Below are positions 45,353 to 64,000 of a stretch of DNA of 64,000 nt, piece by piece. Position 1 is the first letter of the stretch. Each line of letters starts with the position of its first letter. The notes below the pieces were generated by a model, which saw nothing but the letters and a program-made list of their open reading frames with translations, had not been told where the DNA came from and ran no database searches. Source of the DNA: Branchiostoma belcheri (lineage: Eukaryota > Chordata > Leptocardii > Amphioxiformes > Branchiostomatidae); contig NW_017803909.1 in assembly GCF_001625305.1 (NCBI RefSeq), forward strand, positions 809,605 to 873,604. The letters are read 5' to 3'. The position numbers and the translations under genes are program-made.

Positions 45353-48300
45353 ATGGCGGTGGACACACAGTGGCCGGAGTCGACTGACCTGCTGACCACA
45401 GTTTACAGTCAAAACTGGCCTGCCCCCCATCCGAGGGCCAACAAGAAAGGCTTCCAAGGGTGTGTAAATGATTTATATCGCGATCTGTTCTCCCATTTAT
45501 TATCCATTTGTCTTGGCGAGCTATTCTTTTTCTATTGAGCGAAAGGTCACGATGAGCTTTGTGAGGATTTCACACGGCAGTCGTGAAGATGTCTCTTCCT
45601 AATTCTGTTTACAGGCATGTCAAGAGACCGAAGTCGGCGGCGGCGGACTGGAAGCCTCCCGCCCGGCTGGAGCAGCGGGCGGCCCGGCAGACCACACGGC
45701 CGACGTGGGACCTGGACCAGGTACGGCACCTGTACGGGTGGGCGGACATCGGGGTCAGTTAGCACGGTGTAGCGCCGGGAGATTTCAGGCGCAGACGGTT
45801 ATGTGAAAACCTGTCTGCCCGGTACAATTATCATTAAAGACTCTTAATTGTACTAAATTGATCCTTCCAAGAACCCCCTTCCCCCTCCCCCATCCTTGTA
45901 GTATTTTTGGGTTGTAGAACAGGTGGTTTGCGTTCCCCGGAAGAGGTGTGCCGTGTGTATTTTATTCATTGGCAAGTAATTATTTTAGTAAAACCAAGCT
46001 TAAGGGATGATAGTAAAATACATATAGTAGTCTCCAACACAAAAATACATAGACTAAATGAGACTACATATATTCATGCAGAAAAATTGTCTAAAATAGG
46101 GTGTAGAATTTGTCGGATAGCTGACCTACTGAATTCCATGGGGAAATACAATGTATCGTCCACCCTATTGTGGATAATTTTCTTAAACATGATTCAGCCG
46201 AGAGAGGGGTCTTTTAGGGTAAATACCAACCTTAAAGCAGGGCCTAAGTGCCCCCTTAAGTTTGTATACCAAAACACACAGAGGTCTTTCGCTGTGTGCA
46301 TCGGGTTACTCCATAATTGTCCTCAGATATTGTCAGTGAAACACGAAGATCGTTGTCTGTTAGGATGGGGTTTGAATGTGTCAGACCTCCCCTGCCTACA
46401 TCTAACCGACCTGGGTGTGGGAGCGGTGAACTCCCGAGTATTCTGGATCCGCTCTGATTGTTACGTAAGTTAATTACGCAGGCAATCTGCTGCAGTGTTT
46501 AGAATTTCCAAGTGGAAAATTGGCTTCGGGCAGTTACAACATGTATTTGCTGAAAGTGCGGATCTGTTTGCCTTGCCTTTAGTTCAAACGGTTAGTGTGT
46601 TTCAAAGAACGTCCTTGACGCAAATACCAAAGTAACCAATGACCTAATCGACAGTCCCTCAAAAAATCCCGTCACTGATAACCTTTTTCCTAGTAACCGA
46701 TAACATCGATGTCATAACATTTACACACACTTTGTAACTAGTCTTTCTCCGTGTGGTAAATGGCGTTGTGTTTCTTTCAGAACACCCTGTCGTGGCAGGC
46801 GTGGACCAGAAAGACCTCGCCCCTGGATCAGGACTCCGACGACGACGGATTTGGTACGTGTGGGTTCCGTCAACAAGACATATCCCCTCTTTTGTTACAC
46901 GTATTTACTGCTGCGTTCAATATACTGTAACAGCCCCCATAAATGACGCACGATTCTTGACAAAGATATACAAACGTAGCCACTCATACACCGAGCAAAC
47001 TCTGCAGAGGATATTGGCTTTATTCAAAAGAAACGTTGGGCGGAGCGGGTCAATGATCATTTAGCTATACCAACAGTACATAAAGCTGTTTCGATAGGAA
47101 CGTTGTAGAGCATATCAGATGACAAAAGCGATTACTATGGTTGCAAAAGTATGTTGGTATCTTTATGACTTGTTAAATAATATTGAGTAGATGGAGGCCT
47201 TTGGTTGACCTTGTGCCACCTTATTATAACGCTTAGAGCTGGTTTAAGCCTCTACCAGGCTTCGGGAGGCGGCTAGAAAATTTAGAAATTGGCCAAATAG
47301 AGAGGTAATACTCAAGTATGTCAGGGGAGTTGGTCCGCTGGAGAATACAGTTTGCCGCACCCGATTACTTTTACACCGTTTGATCGTAGCGACCCCTAAA
47401 AGGCCTGGGGTGCGGCAAACAGCTGCAAACTTTATTCTCCAGCGGACCAACTCCCCGGCATATCATCTCTCTATTTGGCCAATTTCTGCTCTTTCCGGCT
47501 GCCTCCCGAAGCCTGGTAGAGGCCAGGTCTTAGTGGATGAAGCGTTGTGCAGTGTGCAATTTGCTTGCCACGAAATATGATTACCTACAACAAAGAAGGA
47601 CGGTTTTCGATACTCCTCCTGGTAGTTACCTTCGCGTAAGGTTGAGTTGATTAGATACAGGCGTCTTTTCAAATTCTCGCCCGAAACTACACAGCTCATA
47701 CCGTGACCACTTTGGAATTTTGGAACAATAGCCTCTCGGCTGGAGAACACGTACTTACCTCAGTCGTTATAAATTTTCACTGAACCCAGAAACAGGCATA
47801 ATGCAACACTCGGCCGGGGTAAATTTATCCGAAAAACAAAACCGACTTTAGAAATAGGAGCTCCGCAAGGCATTGTCAGTTTACTTTAGAGGATAACGGT
47901 TAACCAGGACGTCCCATCTGTTAGTTGGTTCAGTTTATTTTGTTTGATACCAAACTAACATTTGTGAACGTGAACGTTGAACCGATCGTTATTAATCTGG
48001 GTGACCGTGATTGATTCCCCACGCTTAACAACAGCTCAATTTATAGCAGTTATACTTGTACAAAATGAATAATACATACCTTACACATACTAGTATATAT
48101 GAGGTGTCACTTGTGTTAATATTGAGACCTGTGACGGTTGTATATATACTGATCACACCTGTTCTGTTTACCTTTCAGACCCTTCCCTGTATAAAATCAC
48201 CCAGGTGAGTTTAACATGTTTGTTATATACATGTATACCTGCCCTTTGCGAGACGTTGTTTGCTTGGTGCCAATGTCTAAATGAATGTTTGTCGTCCCAT

Positions 48301-51300
48301 ACATCCCTGCTATTCCCCCAGGCGTCGTGCTTGACCCACACTCACGCGGAAACACGGCGGCGTCATGTTCCTCCATGTAATTTCCAAGCAACATTTACGG
48401 TAACACGGCAATCAGTGAGGGCGTGCGGCTATGGTATTGGTTCAGCCGGCGTTTCCCTCCGCTGCCTCTAAAAGTGTGTGTTAAGCACTGGCGTCGGGAT
48501 GGGAAAACAATCCTTTGTCGTTTACAGTATATACATTATTAGTCTAACTACGAAAACGCGTACACGGGCGTTACCTGGAGTGTATCGGTTCAGGGCAGAA
48601 CAACTTCATTGTTCATGGATCTAGCCAGTTGTTCTACCTAGCGGTCTTGGCGATGCAGTGATTTACAGGGGAGGTTAGACCGTTAGACCATGCGGCAGAT
48701 GTTTAGAATGTTGAAGACGCAAAACACACGGCCGACGTCGCCGGTCCGTTTTTGGTACTACCGCCTGCCTCTTCCCGGACAGGAGACGCTGCGGAGACTG
48801 TCGGAGCAGGTGCGGGAGGTGCAGCTCAGCATCGGCGGCAGGAGCAGGCACGGCAAGCGGGTAAGTCACTCACTAACCGTCTGGATCCCCAAATGTCAGC
48901 TTTAAGCACTTGATCTTACCTGACATTTAGAAAGAAGGCTGAAATCTCACAAATTCCCAAGTGTGTTCTGAAAAGCCCAAATTGGGTAAAGAATACACAA
49001 CTGCAAGATATTCCCACGGGGATATGACTGGGAAACTCAAGACCTCGGACCATTCAAAAGTCAAGAACAATTTTCAAGTGGTCCACTGATTTTTCCCATA
49101 ACATTTTTCATGGCCATTATTGTTGTCACGCATGTACGAGTAGGACGCAAAGTCCATGACTAGAATTTCTGAGACCAACGGACTTGTTTCGGGTAAAACA
49201 TTACCAGATATCATGTGTGTAACACTGGAATGTGAATGTGACAGTATAAATAAATAAAAAAATAATTGTGACCGTGAACATTTCCAAGAGTCTGGCCATT
49301 GGTATAGAGCGCCATTTTAAACTTTATGGTTACATCTAGGGTGGATATCAACTATTCTGTTTGGTTGTTGTCAGATATTGATCCCTTCGTTGTACTACTT
49401 TAAAACCTACGGCCTCTTTTGGATACGTTGGGACAGATTGAATTGTTATATCGTTCAGATAACTATTATTCTACTGAGTAGCCATCTATCTCAGCACCAA
49501 CCGTGCGTTCTGTGGTTTGGGTGTAATATTTCGATAAGTATGTCACATCCGCAAAGTCCACACGGTCACGTTCAGTCTCATGACAGCCTGCGGTCGATAA
49601 GAGCTCTCTACCGGCCCGGCTTAGACACGGCTGTCTTTGTTTGATCAGATAAACCAGTACCAAACGCCTGTTTAAAACCGCTTTACAACACATTCCTACC
49701 TCACAACGTTCTCTCTAAACGTGATTAAAGAGAGTGTTGGGGACTGAGATGAAAGGAGAGTTGGGCAAATACCCAGCACTCTGTGCCCGCGCACCAGTAC
49801 GGCGCGCTTTGTACTGAGACGACAGCCGATCGATGGATCCTTCAACCGTGGGCGTGTTTGGCGATTTTGTTTAGAAACCACTTCTGGGAGAGGCTCTATA
49901 GATTTTACAATTGTTCTGTACTGTTTTGTAAGCTCCGATTACAATGGAGTACCAGTGTTGTGGCTGAAACGCAAGGACGTGCAATGTCATGGGATCACAT
50001 GGGATCAGGACGGTGCTCCCACCGCTCTATGACAGTAATGTACGAGTACCACAATATGTAAGAAGTTGGGAGCTCATGATCACTGCATATCTACATCTGT
50101 TGCCAAACCCACAACAAGGTAACCCATATTCTAAAAGCTGACCGGCCGCAATCATTCCTCAGTAAGACATCTGGAGCCGCATATGCATCATGCTTCCCGT
50201 AGCCTGTTACTCAACTCAACTCAACTCTCCCCCCCCCTCTCTCTCTTTGTCAGTCAGTCTCGAAAGACTATAATTGAACTGTGCAAATACACTTCCCTTA
50301 CAAATCAAGATTCGAGCTAAAATTCAACATCTAGTGCTACCATAGATCGTCTCTGGCCGAAATGATTTCATTATGAACAAGTACAATCGGCTTTCTTATT
50401 CACGATGAAGCAGCATGGTCACTTCACAAATAGTAGCTGTAAATGTGGATTATAGATCTTAGTTTCAAATGCATGTTTCATCAAACCAGGTGCAGATCTT
50501 CAAGTACGGCAGTATTAAAGTAGCGCAATGAACGTCGCACCCAGTTAATCTTTTACTTTTGCCCATGTTATTAAACTTTTAAGACCTATTTATCTTCCCA
50601 ACCACTGGCAGAAAATATTAATTGCAGGATACCATATATCACATTTGGTGATGTGAACCTCGCTTTGTACTTTGAACATTTAGCTCCTAAGCCATATGTC
50701 CACAAAAGATAGATTGCCCATGTTACAAGTCACGGCATCCTCATGATTGACCGTCCTTGGTCTACAGTGCCATTTTCCCTGTGGGAAAGGTCAGATCTAC
50801 AGGCGTGTCCTCGGAGTAACGTCAAAACTACTTTATCATACATTGTACTTACACGGAAAATCCCGCACTTCAATTCAATTTTATTTTCATTTATTGCTTT
50901 ATGTCAGGAACTTTTCCCAGATGAACATAAACAAGGAGGGAAATAATACATGGCAACAAGAACGAAATACAGCACCTCTAACCTTAAATCACTCCTTCTT
51001 AAAAACAAGGCTTACATGGTGCTTCCAGAATGTGCTCAGGATGTACATGTCTACTTACGAGTATATCATTTTATACCACCAGTCCTAACAGTAAGGGAAA
51101 TCAATTTCTTGCATAAAAAGATGTAGACTTCTCGTGATCCTCAGCTACAACGCCGTTTCCTGACAGTTTGGAATAAATTCTTCTGTTCAGACGAGGGTTT
51201 TTCCTCTCCATTTAACTGTGTTTGCGGGGCCTTGTCAACATTTTAAACTGACATATTAACAATTGATAAGCTTTTCTAAATGCTGGCCTGCCAAGCACAC

Positions 51301-54300
51301 TTCGGGAGTTCATGGGAGGACGCCTCCATGATTGCTTTTGTGTCCGCCACAATGGGGACTAAAGTGTCTTTCATGTATAATTCATACATGGTGTGTGACA
51401 GTAGTAGACATACGGTACTGTCATCGAGAGATGGGCAATACTGTAGCTAGCAGCACAAAGGTAGGACGGCCATAATTAACGACATAACAGTTCAACCATG
51501 TGGTATAATCACATCGCGTACAGATGACAGCCTACAAATGAAGTTTACTGAAATTGATGTTTTCTTAAGAACTTAGCACTAGTTACGCTAGCAACGTTTC
51601 CAAATAACTGAGGACTGATTATTAAAATTTGTTGTGCATATCGTTTGGTTGTGTGGATGTCTAATTTCACGGCCACTTTTAACCTTCTTCGTGCTGATCT
51701 CCAGTGAATAACATGCGTACGTTCGATGAGTGAACAGGTCCACAGGAGGAAAACGGTTAAGAGGTGTCAACAAAGTTCTGTTGACGCTATGTTTTCAACA
51801 TGCTTACTGTACTAGTTACATGGCATTCTTTGATCCCCTGTGTACGCCCCATGCTCATATCGACCGGTATTAGTGAAAGTTTGTCTTGAGTAAATAAACG
51901 TAATATAAACTTTCCCTTCGAACTCTCCCACATAATTACGTCGTCGTTTGGGGTGATCTAATTGTCATATGGACTGGCATAGCATCAGCGCTATCCAACC
52001 AAAGCTTCATTATTATAAATCGTTGGCTCTCCAAGTTATTATGTACCAAGCGTAATAGTATCCAGGTAGATTTGAGTCCAAAGTTAACTTGTATGTATAC
52101 ACAACGGAAATGAGAAATTCCGTTACGACGGGACCTTGTGCCCTGATTTGTAATAAAAGCTTTTCTCGGAGAAAACATTCACGTTGAAGCCGTTTGTCCG
52201 GATGGATCTGTGCATGTTCGCTGGATCGTGAAATGAGTATTTAGGAGACGATGCACTCCATTGCCGTGAGAATGAGATGTTTACAGACTGTGTAGTTAGT
52301 AGTTGATCGTCTGTCTCTAATTGAACGACAGGGAAGCCGAGGTGGGGACCAGCACCGCCTGGCCAGGCCGCCGACTCCCTCCAGCCTCAGCATGCGGGCC
52401 TTCCGAACGCCGACGCCGAACAGACCCGAGGTGGTGCCCGACGCCTTCGAACACGTCCATGACGCCATGATGGTGGTGTCGCCTCCCTTCCAGAAGCAGG
52501 ACAAAAGTAGTAACCGGTAAGCGCTGTTAACCATCAACGTGCAGGGAATCCATACAACAGTGGTTTGGGCTCTCTTTTCGTAGAAAATATGCCAGTTTTG
52601 CTTTCCGTTCGTATGTTCAGAACAGTTACATTTTCTAAATACCAGCACTACGCTTCAGTCCTGTACTAAGTGGTCTACAGACGGTATAAGCTATAACGGT
52701 CCTAATACGTAAAATTTTTTAGAAAATGATTCTCTCCCATGATCTGAGGAGGACTGGCGATGCCTTCAAGATCGGGCATCATCGGATTACAGTTTGAAAC
52801 GTCAGAGGCTTTGACATGTTGTCCAGCAATATTTACAAGTAACCCAGTCCTTTCCGTTTTCCTTTCCCCTCTCCAAATTCCATTTCTGGGTCGTTTGTAT
52901 GGAATTTCACGCGCTTTGCTTATATAGATTTGATCCCGAAATCTATTTTGGCCATCTGATTCTAGCTAAGTGATTTACTACAATGTATTTGTACGACACA
53001 AAAGCTTGAAGCTATTTACCAAGTTTTTAACTAGTAAACAGGATAAGATAGTATAGAAACGAGCAACTAACCATAAATAGATCTATGGTAACTCCTGTGG
53101 ATCGTGACAGCGTGAAATTGTAATTGTGATCACGAATTGCGCAAGCTGCTAAGCAAACAGACGACGATTTTAATGCCACGGAACTTAACCTACTTGATTA
53201 AGCAGGAAATTAAGGTACTGATGAAACCGGCAGTCGGGATTATGATTAAGAATTTATGATTTCCGCCGTCTGTTGTATCGTGGAGATGCGTGGCTAGTGT
53301 CAATCAGAAAATACAGAGCAGGCAGACGTCATAAAACCGTTATGTATACATCAAACAACATTTACCTCCAATTACTCATGCACTCATTCACTCACTCATT
53401 CACTCATTCACTCACTCATTCACTCACTCACTCCGTTACAATTCAGAACACGTCTTAGGAAGCGGGTGGAGATAAAGCACGTTCGACACCCTCCTCCTGT
53501 CGAACTACAGGTTACGAAAATGTAAGTCCTACCACAATGACAGGTGGGAAATGAAGGTACAGGTGTGGGGAAACATACTCCACTGTCGCGGCTCCTCGCA
53601 CTCTGTGGGTGTGGTTAACACTGCATGCGGAATCGCTGGCCTGTTTTCTATGAGGTTATTTCTGCAGCCGCTACTGTAAATTTATTACCGATCACGGTGT
53701 GTAGGGTTAAGAGTACGTGTCATAACTCAGGTATTGATTGTACTTTGTGTTCCAGATTGCCACGCCCTACCCGGTCACCCTACGCATCGAGAAGACGAGG
53801 ACCCTTCCGCCCGCCGTCGTCGTCCTGGTCGCCCCGCCCGGGCAGCGGCCATTCCTCGGTCTACCCGGGCGATTATAACGAACAGATAGCCGACCTCGCT
53901 ATACAGGCAACAGCAGGCAGCAACCGGCCTCTGAAAGACCCTAGCAGGCTTGCTCTGGCCTCCAGTAATGATAACAGCTCCGACTACGACACGGACTATT
54001 CCGAGACAGAAAAACAGCGTAGCGAGGACAACACGATTCCTAAAGACATCCCAGATCTTCAACTCAAGCCAGATAGTGTAGAATTGGAGGACATCGAGCG
54101 GTTCTTTGATGATTATGATAGTGATGATAGCAAAGAGGGCGAGTCAGGTGTGTTTCCCTTCCCGGACTTCTTGCCTAAACCGTTCAATGAGTGGGACCTG
54201 CAGGAACTGGCCCTGTTGTCCAACAAGAACTGGAAAGACGCTGTCAGAGTCAAACCCAAAGGACAGTACCTGGATATAATTGAGCGGTTGATGGAGTTTG

Positions 54301-55022
54301 AGCGGCTCCAGTTGCAGACGATACAATGGGAGATGGAAAAAAGCCGGCCTTCTTCCCGCGCAGCGTCAAGGTCGGGCGCCAGTAGGGAACGTACTGCGGC
54401 GTTAGCGAAGCCTAAAGCCGGGCAGGGCAAACCCTGCCACCCCGACTGTGTACAGCCGATGTGTGCGGGGAACTGCGTCCAGAAAAGGGTGCCGTCAGGG
54501 CGGCTCTGTATCCACTGTCGCCAACGATACTGCACAGGGACTTGTAAAGAACATTGCTACGACAGCCACCAACGGCAGCCACCGAGAGAGGAGGACAACA
54601 AAGGGTCCCCATCACGGATCACCAGGCCCAAATCTTGCACACCTTGCCATTCCAAACAGAGATCGAATGCTACTGTGATAAATGAGAACAACGCCGTCCT
54701 AGGTCGACCCAAATCCAGCAATACAACCTTCAGTAGAGGGCAGTCGTCTGTTCCCAGCAAACCAATCCGCGAGCACACGTATGGTAGCAAGTCAAAATCA
54801 AATGATGCACACAAACATGACAAGACTGCTGCACGACCCCCCACGGGAAGGCGCACCCCAGGGGGACGGGAAAAAGTTATGCCGGGCAAAAGTTTCTCAT
54901 CGCAAAGGAGACATTCGCTGACAGACCTGACAGCAACTACTCGCGACAAACAATCGACCAATGGCAATGGCACAGCCAAACGAAAAAGGCCCAAAACGGC
55001 AAAGAAAACAAGCAAAACCTGA
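45353..55022 (+). CDS. FAM217-family protein
   Basis: Function of this family is not established. Eight exons in phase: 45353-45459, 45615-45720, 46781-46853, 48179-48204 (a 26-nt microexon), 48783-48860, 52332-52516, 53447-53521 and 53756-55022; 638 residues. The last exon holds the family block at about residues 355-420: FLPKPFNEWDL, ELALLSNKN, then YLDIIERLMEFERLQLQTIQ, which match from memory the FLPSPFSSWDL...YIDRLIQLEWLQVQTVQ region of vertebrate FAM217B. After it comes a cysteine-rich patch (about 450-490: CHPDCVQPMCAGNC, CIHCRQRYCTGTCKEHC) and a basic disordered tail. The N-terminal half is Arg/Pro-rich with SP and TP sites. The start MAVDTQWPES follows GAAAATGG. PRPF4B is next door. 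Small N-terminal exons are less certain than the last exon. Confidence 0.78.
47248..47523. repeat. MITE-like inverted-repeat element in an intron
   Basis: The left arm 47248-47362 (GCCTCTACCAGGCTTCGGGA ... GAGTTGGTCCGCTGGAGAAT ... GCCGCACCC) is the reverse complement of the right arm 47407-47523, with about a 13-bp insertion in the right arm (CAAACAGCTGCAAAC). It lies in intron 3 of the FAM217-like gene. Arms are about 115 bp with a loop of about 45 bases. No protein is encoded. Confidence 0.88.
48861..52331 (+). other. Large intron of the FAM217-like gene
   Basis: About 3.5 kb between exons 5 and 6. It contains a short C/T run near 50228 and several short frames without splice support. I recognise no gene, RNA or repeat in it. 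Confidence 0.5.
53381..53432. repeat. (CACT/CATT)n microsatellite
   Basis: Tandem four-base CACT and CATT units end about 14 bases before the acceptor of exon 7 (53447) of the FAM217-like gene, within its pyrimidine-rich tract. Confidence 0.9.
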
Positions 55023-56503
55023 GAGCATATGATGTAAGTTAGAACAAATCCTAAGTCTGAACATGCGTCGCTACGACTACATGTTTTTGCCAATGAGTGT
55101 GAAGGTAGCTAATGATATCGATCTACATGTCCAACACCTTATGAAAGTTGCACCTAGGACATATGCCGACATGAATTTTTTACTGCGCCATCACTACACA
55201 TCAAATGTATAAAACTGGCTAGGTATGGGCTACACCAGTCTGTGATAGTCTAGTAGTATAGCCTCTAGAAAAAGCATCATGCTGCTAGAAAACGCTGAGG
55301 ATGACTAACGACGAGGACAGACATATTGGTGCCAACCATTGAATATAGTACATGTAATAGAAGTTAAGTTATCCTACGTACGTATCTTATGGTCTAGATA
55401 GGTAGATCGAACGATCATAGCCCTATCTAACTAGGATATTGCTAAAGTTCCATGACAATTGTGTGCTTACAGAATATTTAACTTTAACTTGCGAAGAGGT
55501 GCGTTTGCGGCCGGTCACAACTCATCCGGAACCGATTGCAATTATGGTGAAACAACGGTCTCACTAGAGCGCAAACCATGACAACGAACATCATGCAGAT
55601 TTCGAGATTGAAATCTGATGTATACTTTGAAATAGCAGAATCGGGATTCAAGTCTTCTTTGTCGATTTGGTGGTTGTCCCCCGTGCGGTTGTTCCAAGAA
55701 TGCCCATTGGGATCCATTTGTAATGTTGCATTGTTATGTCTTCAATGTTATCCTAAGTATACAGTGAAATAAAGCAGTGGTCAATCTTCAATCGACTTTG
55801 TGGTACTGACTGGGGTAGCTCTTCTATTCGTTCATCTTACTATCATATAAAGTACTAGTAAATACATGGAAAGAGTGTACACCAATCACAAGAACACACA
55901 CTCAACTATGCACAAACACCTATGGCAACCGAAGAAAAAAAGTCACAATATCGAAAACATTGATATAAATCATAACCATATATGTCATATATGATATGAA
56001 AATGCAGATTGGTAAACACGGTCAATATCATTTACCAGCATAGTACTAATAGGCCCTAGTAATAAACTCAGGCTATGATTCCATCGGACCATGGATGGAT
56101 AAATTATAGGTCGTAACTACCCAACAGCGTTGCCTGCATGCATGTGGCTGCATGAATTGTCCTATTCGTAAATGACAACCTATGAAGTACAGGCCTAACA
56201 CTTTGAAATCTACAAGACGTGCAAGGAGAGCGAAAATGCATACCAAACATCTGCTTGGAGTTGGAGATAATGGTTTACTGAGACTCTTCTCGTCCTTCAC
56301 GCGTTCAAGCAGATGTTACAGGGGCTTCTTCTAACGTTCTCTTACTTGTCTCATTTTGTGACATTTTAGGAGGGTTGTCAACTTGATGTGTTACATGATA
56401 GAGGGGACAAGTTGTCAAATCGTCCTTCCTAACATCTGCTTGACTCAGATCGTTCCACTTACTTACCTGATGCATGCCGGGATCGGTACGTCATTGTGTC
56501 ATC
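55023..56503 (+). other. 3' UTR of the FAM217-like gene, intergenic DNA and PRPF4B promoter region
   Basis: Contains an AATAAA at 55768-55773, about 750 bases beyond the FAM217-like stop. The last part, before ATG 56504, should hold the PRPF4B promoter; the start codon itself is in a YY1-like CATCATGGCGGCCATG context. Nothing else recognised. Confidence 0.45.
55768..55773 (+). terminator. Candidate polyadenylation signal of the FAM217-like gene
   Basis: AATAAA in GTGAAATAAAGC downstream of the stop codon at 55020-55022. Confidence 0.45.
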
Positions 56504-63123
<6,620 letters not shown>

Positions 63124-63848
63124 CATAACCACTGCACCTGATAGCAGGTTTTTCCTCACAAATAGATAAGACCTACCATAGTACAAGAAACATGCGCCGA
63201 TGTGTTGCACACCATTACAACTAGTGCAACTTAGTGTAAGAGGCATGAAGAAGTAAGCATTACAAAAACAATGGTGTCACATTATTCAGAAAAATGTGTG
63301 TAGAAATTTTAGTATACGTATGTATGTATGTGTACATGTTTGTAGGGGAGGAAAGAACAGTAGTTTAACAGTGAGGCCAGGGTGATACAGGACGATACTA
63401 CTTTGGTATTTCTTTCATTGATTTAACAATAATGAATCAACTTGTTTCTAGTAAGTAGAAATAAGAAAAAAAATTGCCAGCACAGTCTATAGAATTTCAT
63501 ACACCTCTTTCAGCAATATCCTGAACCCATCTTCTAGCCAGCTTATGAGGTATAAGATTTTTGCAAATTAAGCAGAAACAGTGGCAAAAGAGGACATCTG
63601 TCCATAGCAAAATATCAGGAAGAGATGATTTAGAAAGTCAAAAACATAAGTTGCACCCAATTGATCTGTAATGATTCTTAATGACCTGTTATTTGTTGCC
63701 TGTTTATGATTTTACAGGTCAGCATGTAAAGAGGTTTTTCTTCTGGCCTGAGTCAATACCAAGGGTAATGAGCTTTATTACCAGTACTTAAAACTTATCT
63801 TGTCACCCATGCAGAATACTTGTTTTGCAGATGTTTCTGTTCGCTGTA
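63124..63848 (+). other. 3' UTR of PRPF4B and intergenic DNA
   Basis: AT-rich, with a short GTAT repeat near 63314. No canonical AATAAA stands out. Nothing else recognised. Confidence 0.4.
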
Positions 63849-63948
63849 GGTGGCACCCTCACCGAGGCCAAGTCCCCGCCTGTGGTCGGACAGCCTACCA
63901 GCCTGCGCATCCAAAATGCCGAATATGGTTGGGCGGTCTCACACTAAG
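63849..63948 (+). other. Possible exon at the right edge
   Basis: GC-richer stretch bounded by an acceptor-like GTTCGCTGTAG and a donor-like CTAAG/GTAACA. One frame is open throughout and contains ATG at 63915 followed by PNMVGRSHTK, so it might be the first coding exon of the next gene. On the opposite strand a CTCG/GTGAGG donor also occurs. The strand is therefore uncertain and no family is recognised. Confidence 0.25.
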
Positions 63949-64000
63949 GTAACATGCACATGCCCTCCCACAGAAATAGTGTTGAATGGCATCTGACCAC

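Overview
The window looks like nuclear DNA of a marine invertebrate deuterostome, most probably an amphioxus (Branchiostoma). This is an inference: the genes have many exons with GT-AG introns of a few hundred bases, the proteins have clear vertebrate relatives (FBXO30/40, FAM217, PRPF4B, GRHPR-like), and the introns are littered with tRNA-derived SINEs, short foldback elements and a DIRS-type retrotransposon. There are no bacterial-style operons, CRISPR arrays or rRNA.

Layout, left to right. 0-0.7 kb: a doubtful two-exon minus-strand gene. 2.4-5.8 kb (minus): a five-exon gene that I assembled by splice phase, encoding a small single-pass membrane protein with an NPxY tail. 7.5-8.6 kb: a 1.1 kb foldback repeat. 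9.9-18.5 kb (minus): an 18-exon, about 20-finger C2H2 zinc-finger protein. 20.0-20.35 kb: a tRNA-derived SINE. 20.65-22.96 kb (plus): a five-exon glyoxylate/hydroxypyruvate reductase-like dehydrogenase. 25.19-30.14 kb: an apparently full-length DIRS-like tyrosine-recombinase retrotransposon. 30.6-35.5 kb (minus): an FBXO30/FBXO40-like F-box gene with an apparent one-base frameshift. 36.7-42.96 kb (plus): a second C2H2 zinc-finger gene, head-to-head with the F-box gene. 45.35-55.0 kb (plus): a FAM217-family gene. 56.5-63.1 kb (plus): PRPF4B, the pre-mRNA-splicing kinase.

Working together: the F-box gene and the second zinc-finger gene share a short divergent promoter carrying a TCTCGCGAGA element, and the same element lies upstream of the first zinc-finger gene. 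The two zinc-finger genes have the same general plan (AT-hook-like GRPRK segment, split finger arrays, glutamine-rich segments) and may be old paralogues. FAM217-like and PRPF4B are neighbours here; from memory FAM217A and PRPF4B are also neighbours on human chromosome 6p25, which would be conserved microsynteny.

Exon boundaries were derived by hand from splice consensus and reading-phase agreement. Terminal exons, UTRs and transcription starts are unverified, and single-base errors are possible.
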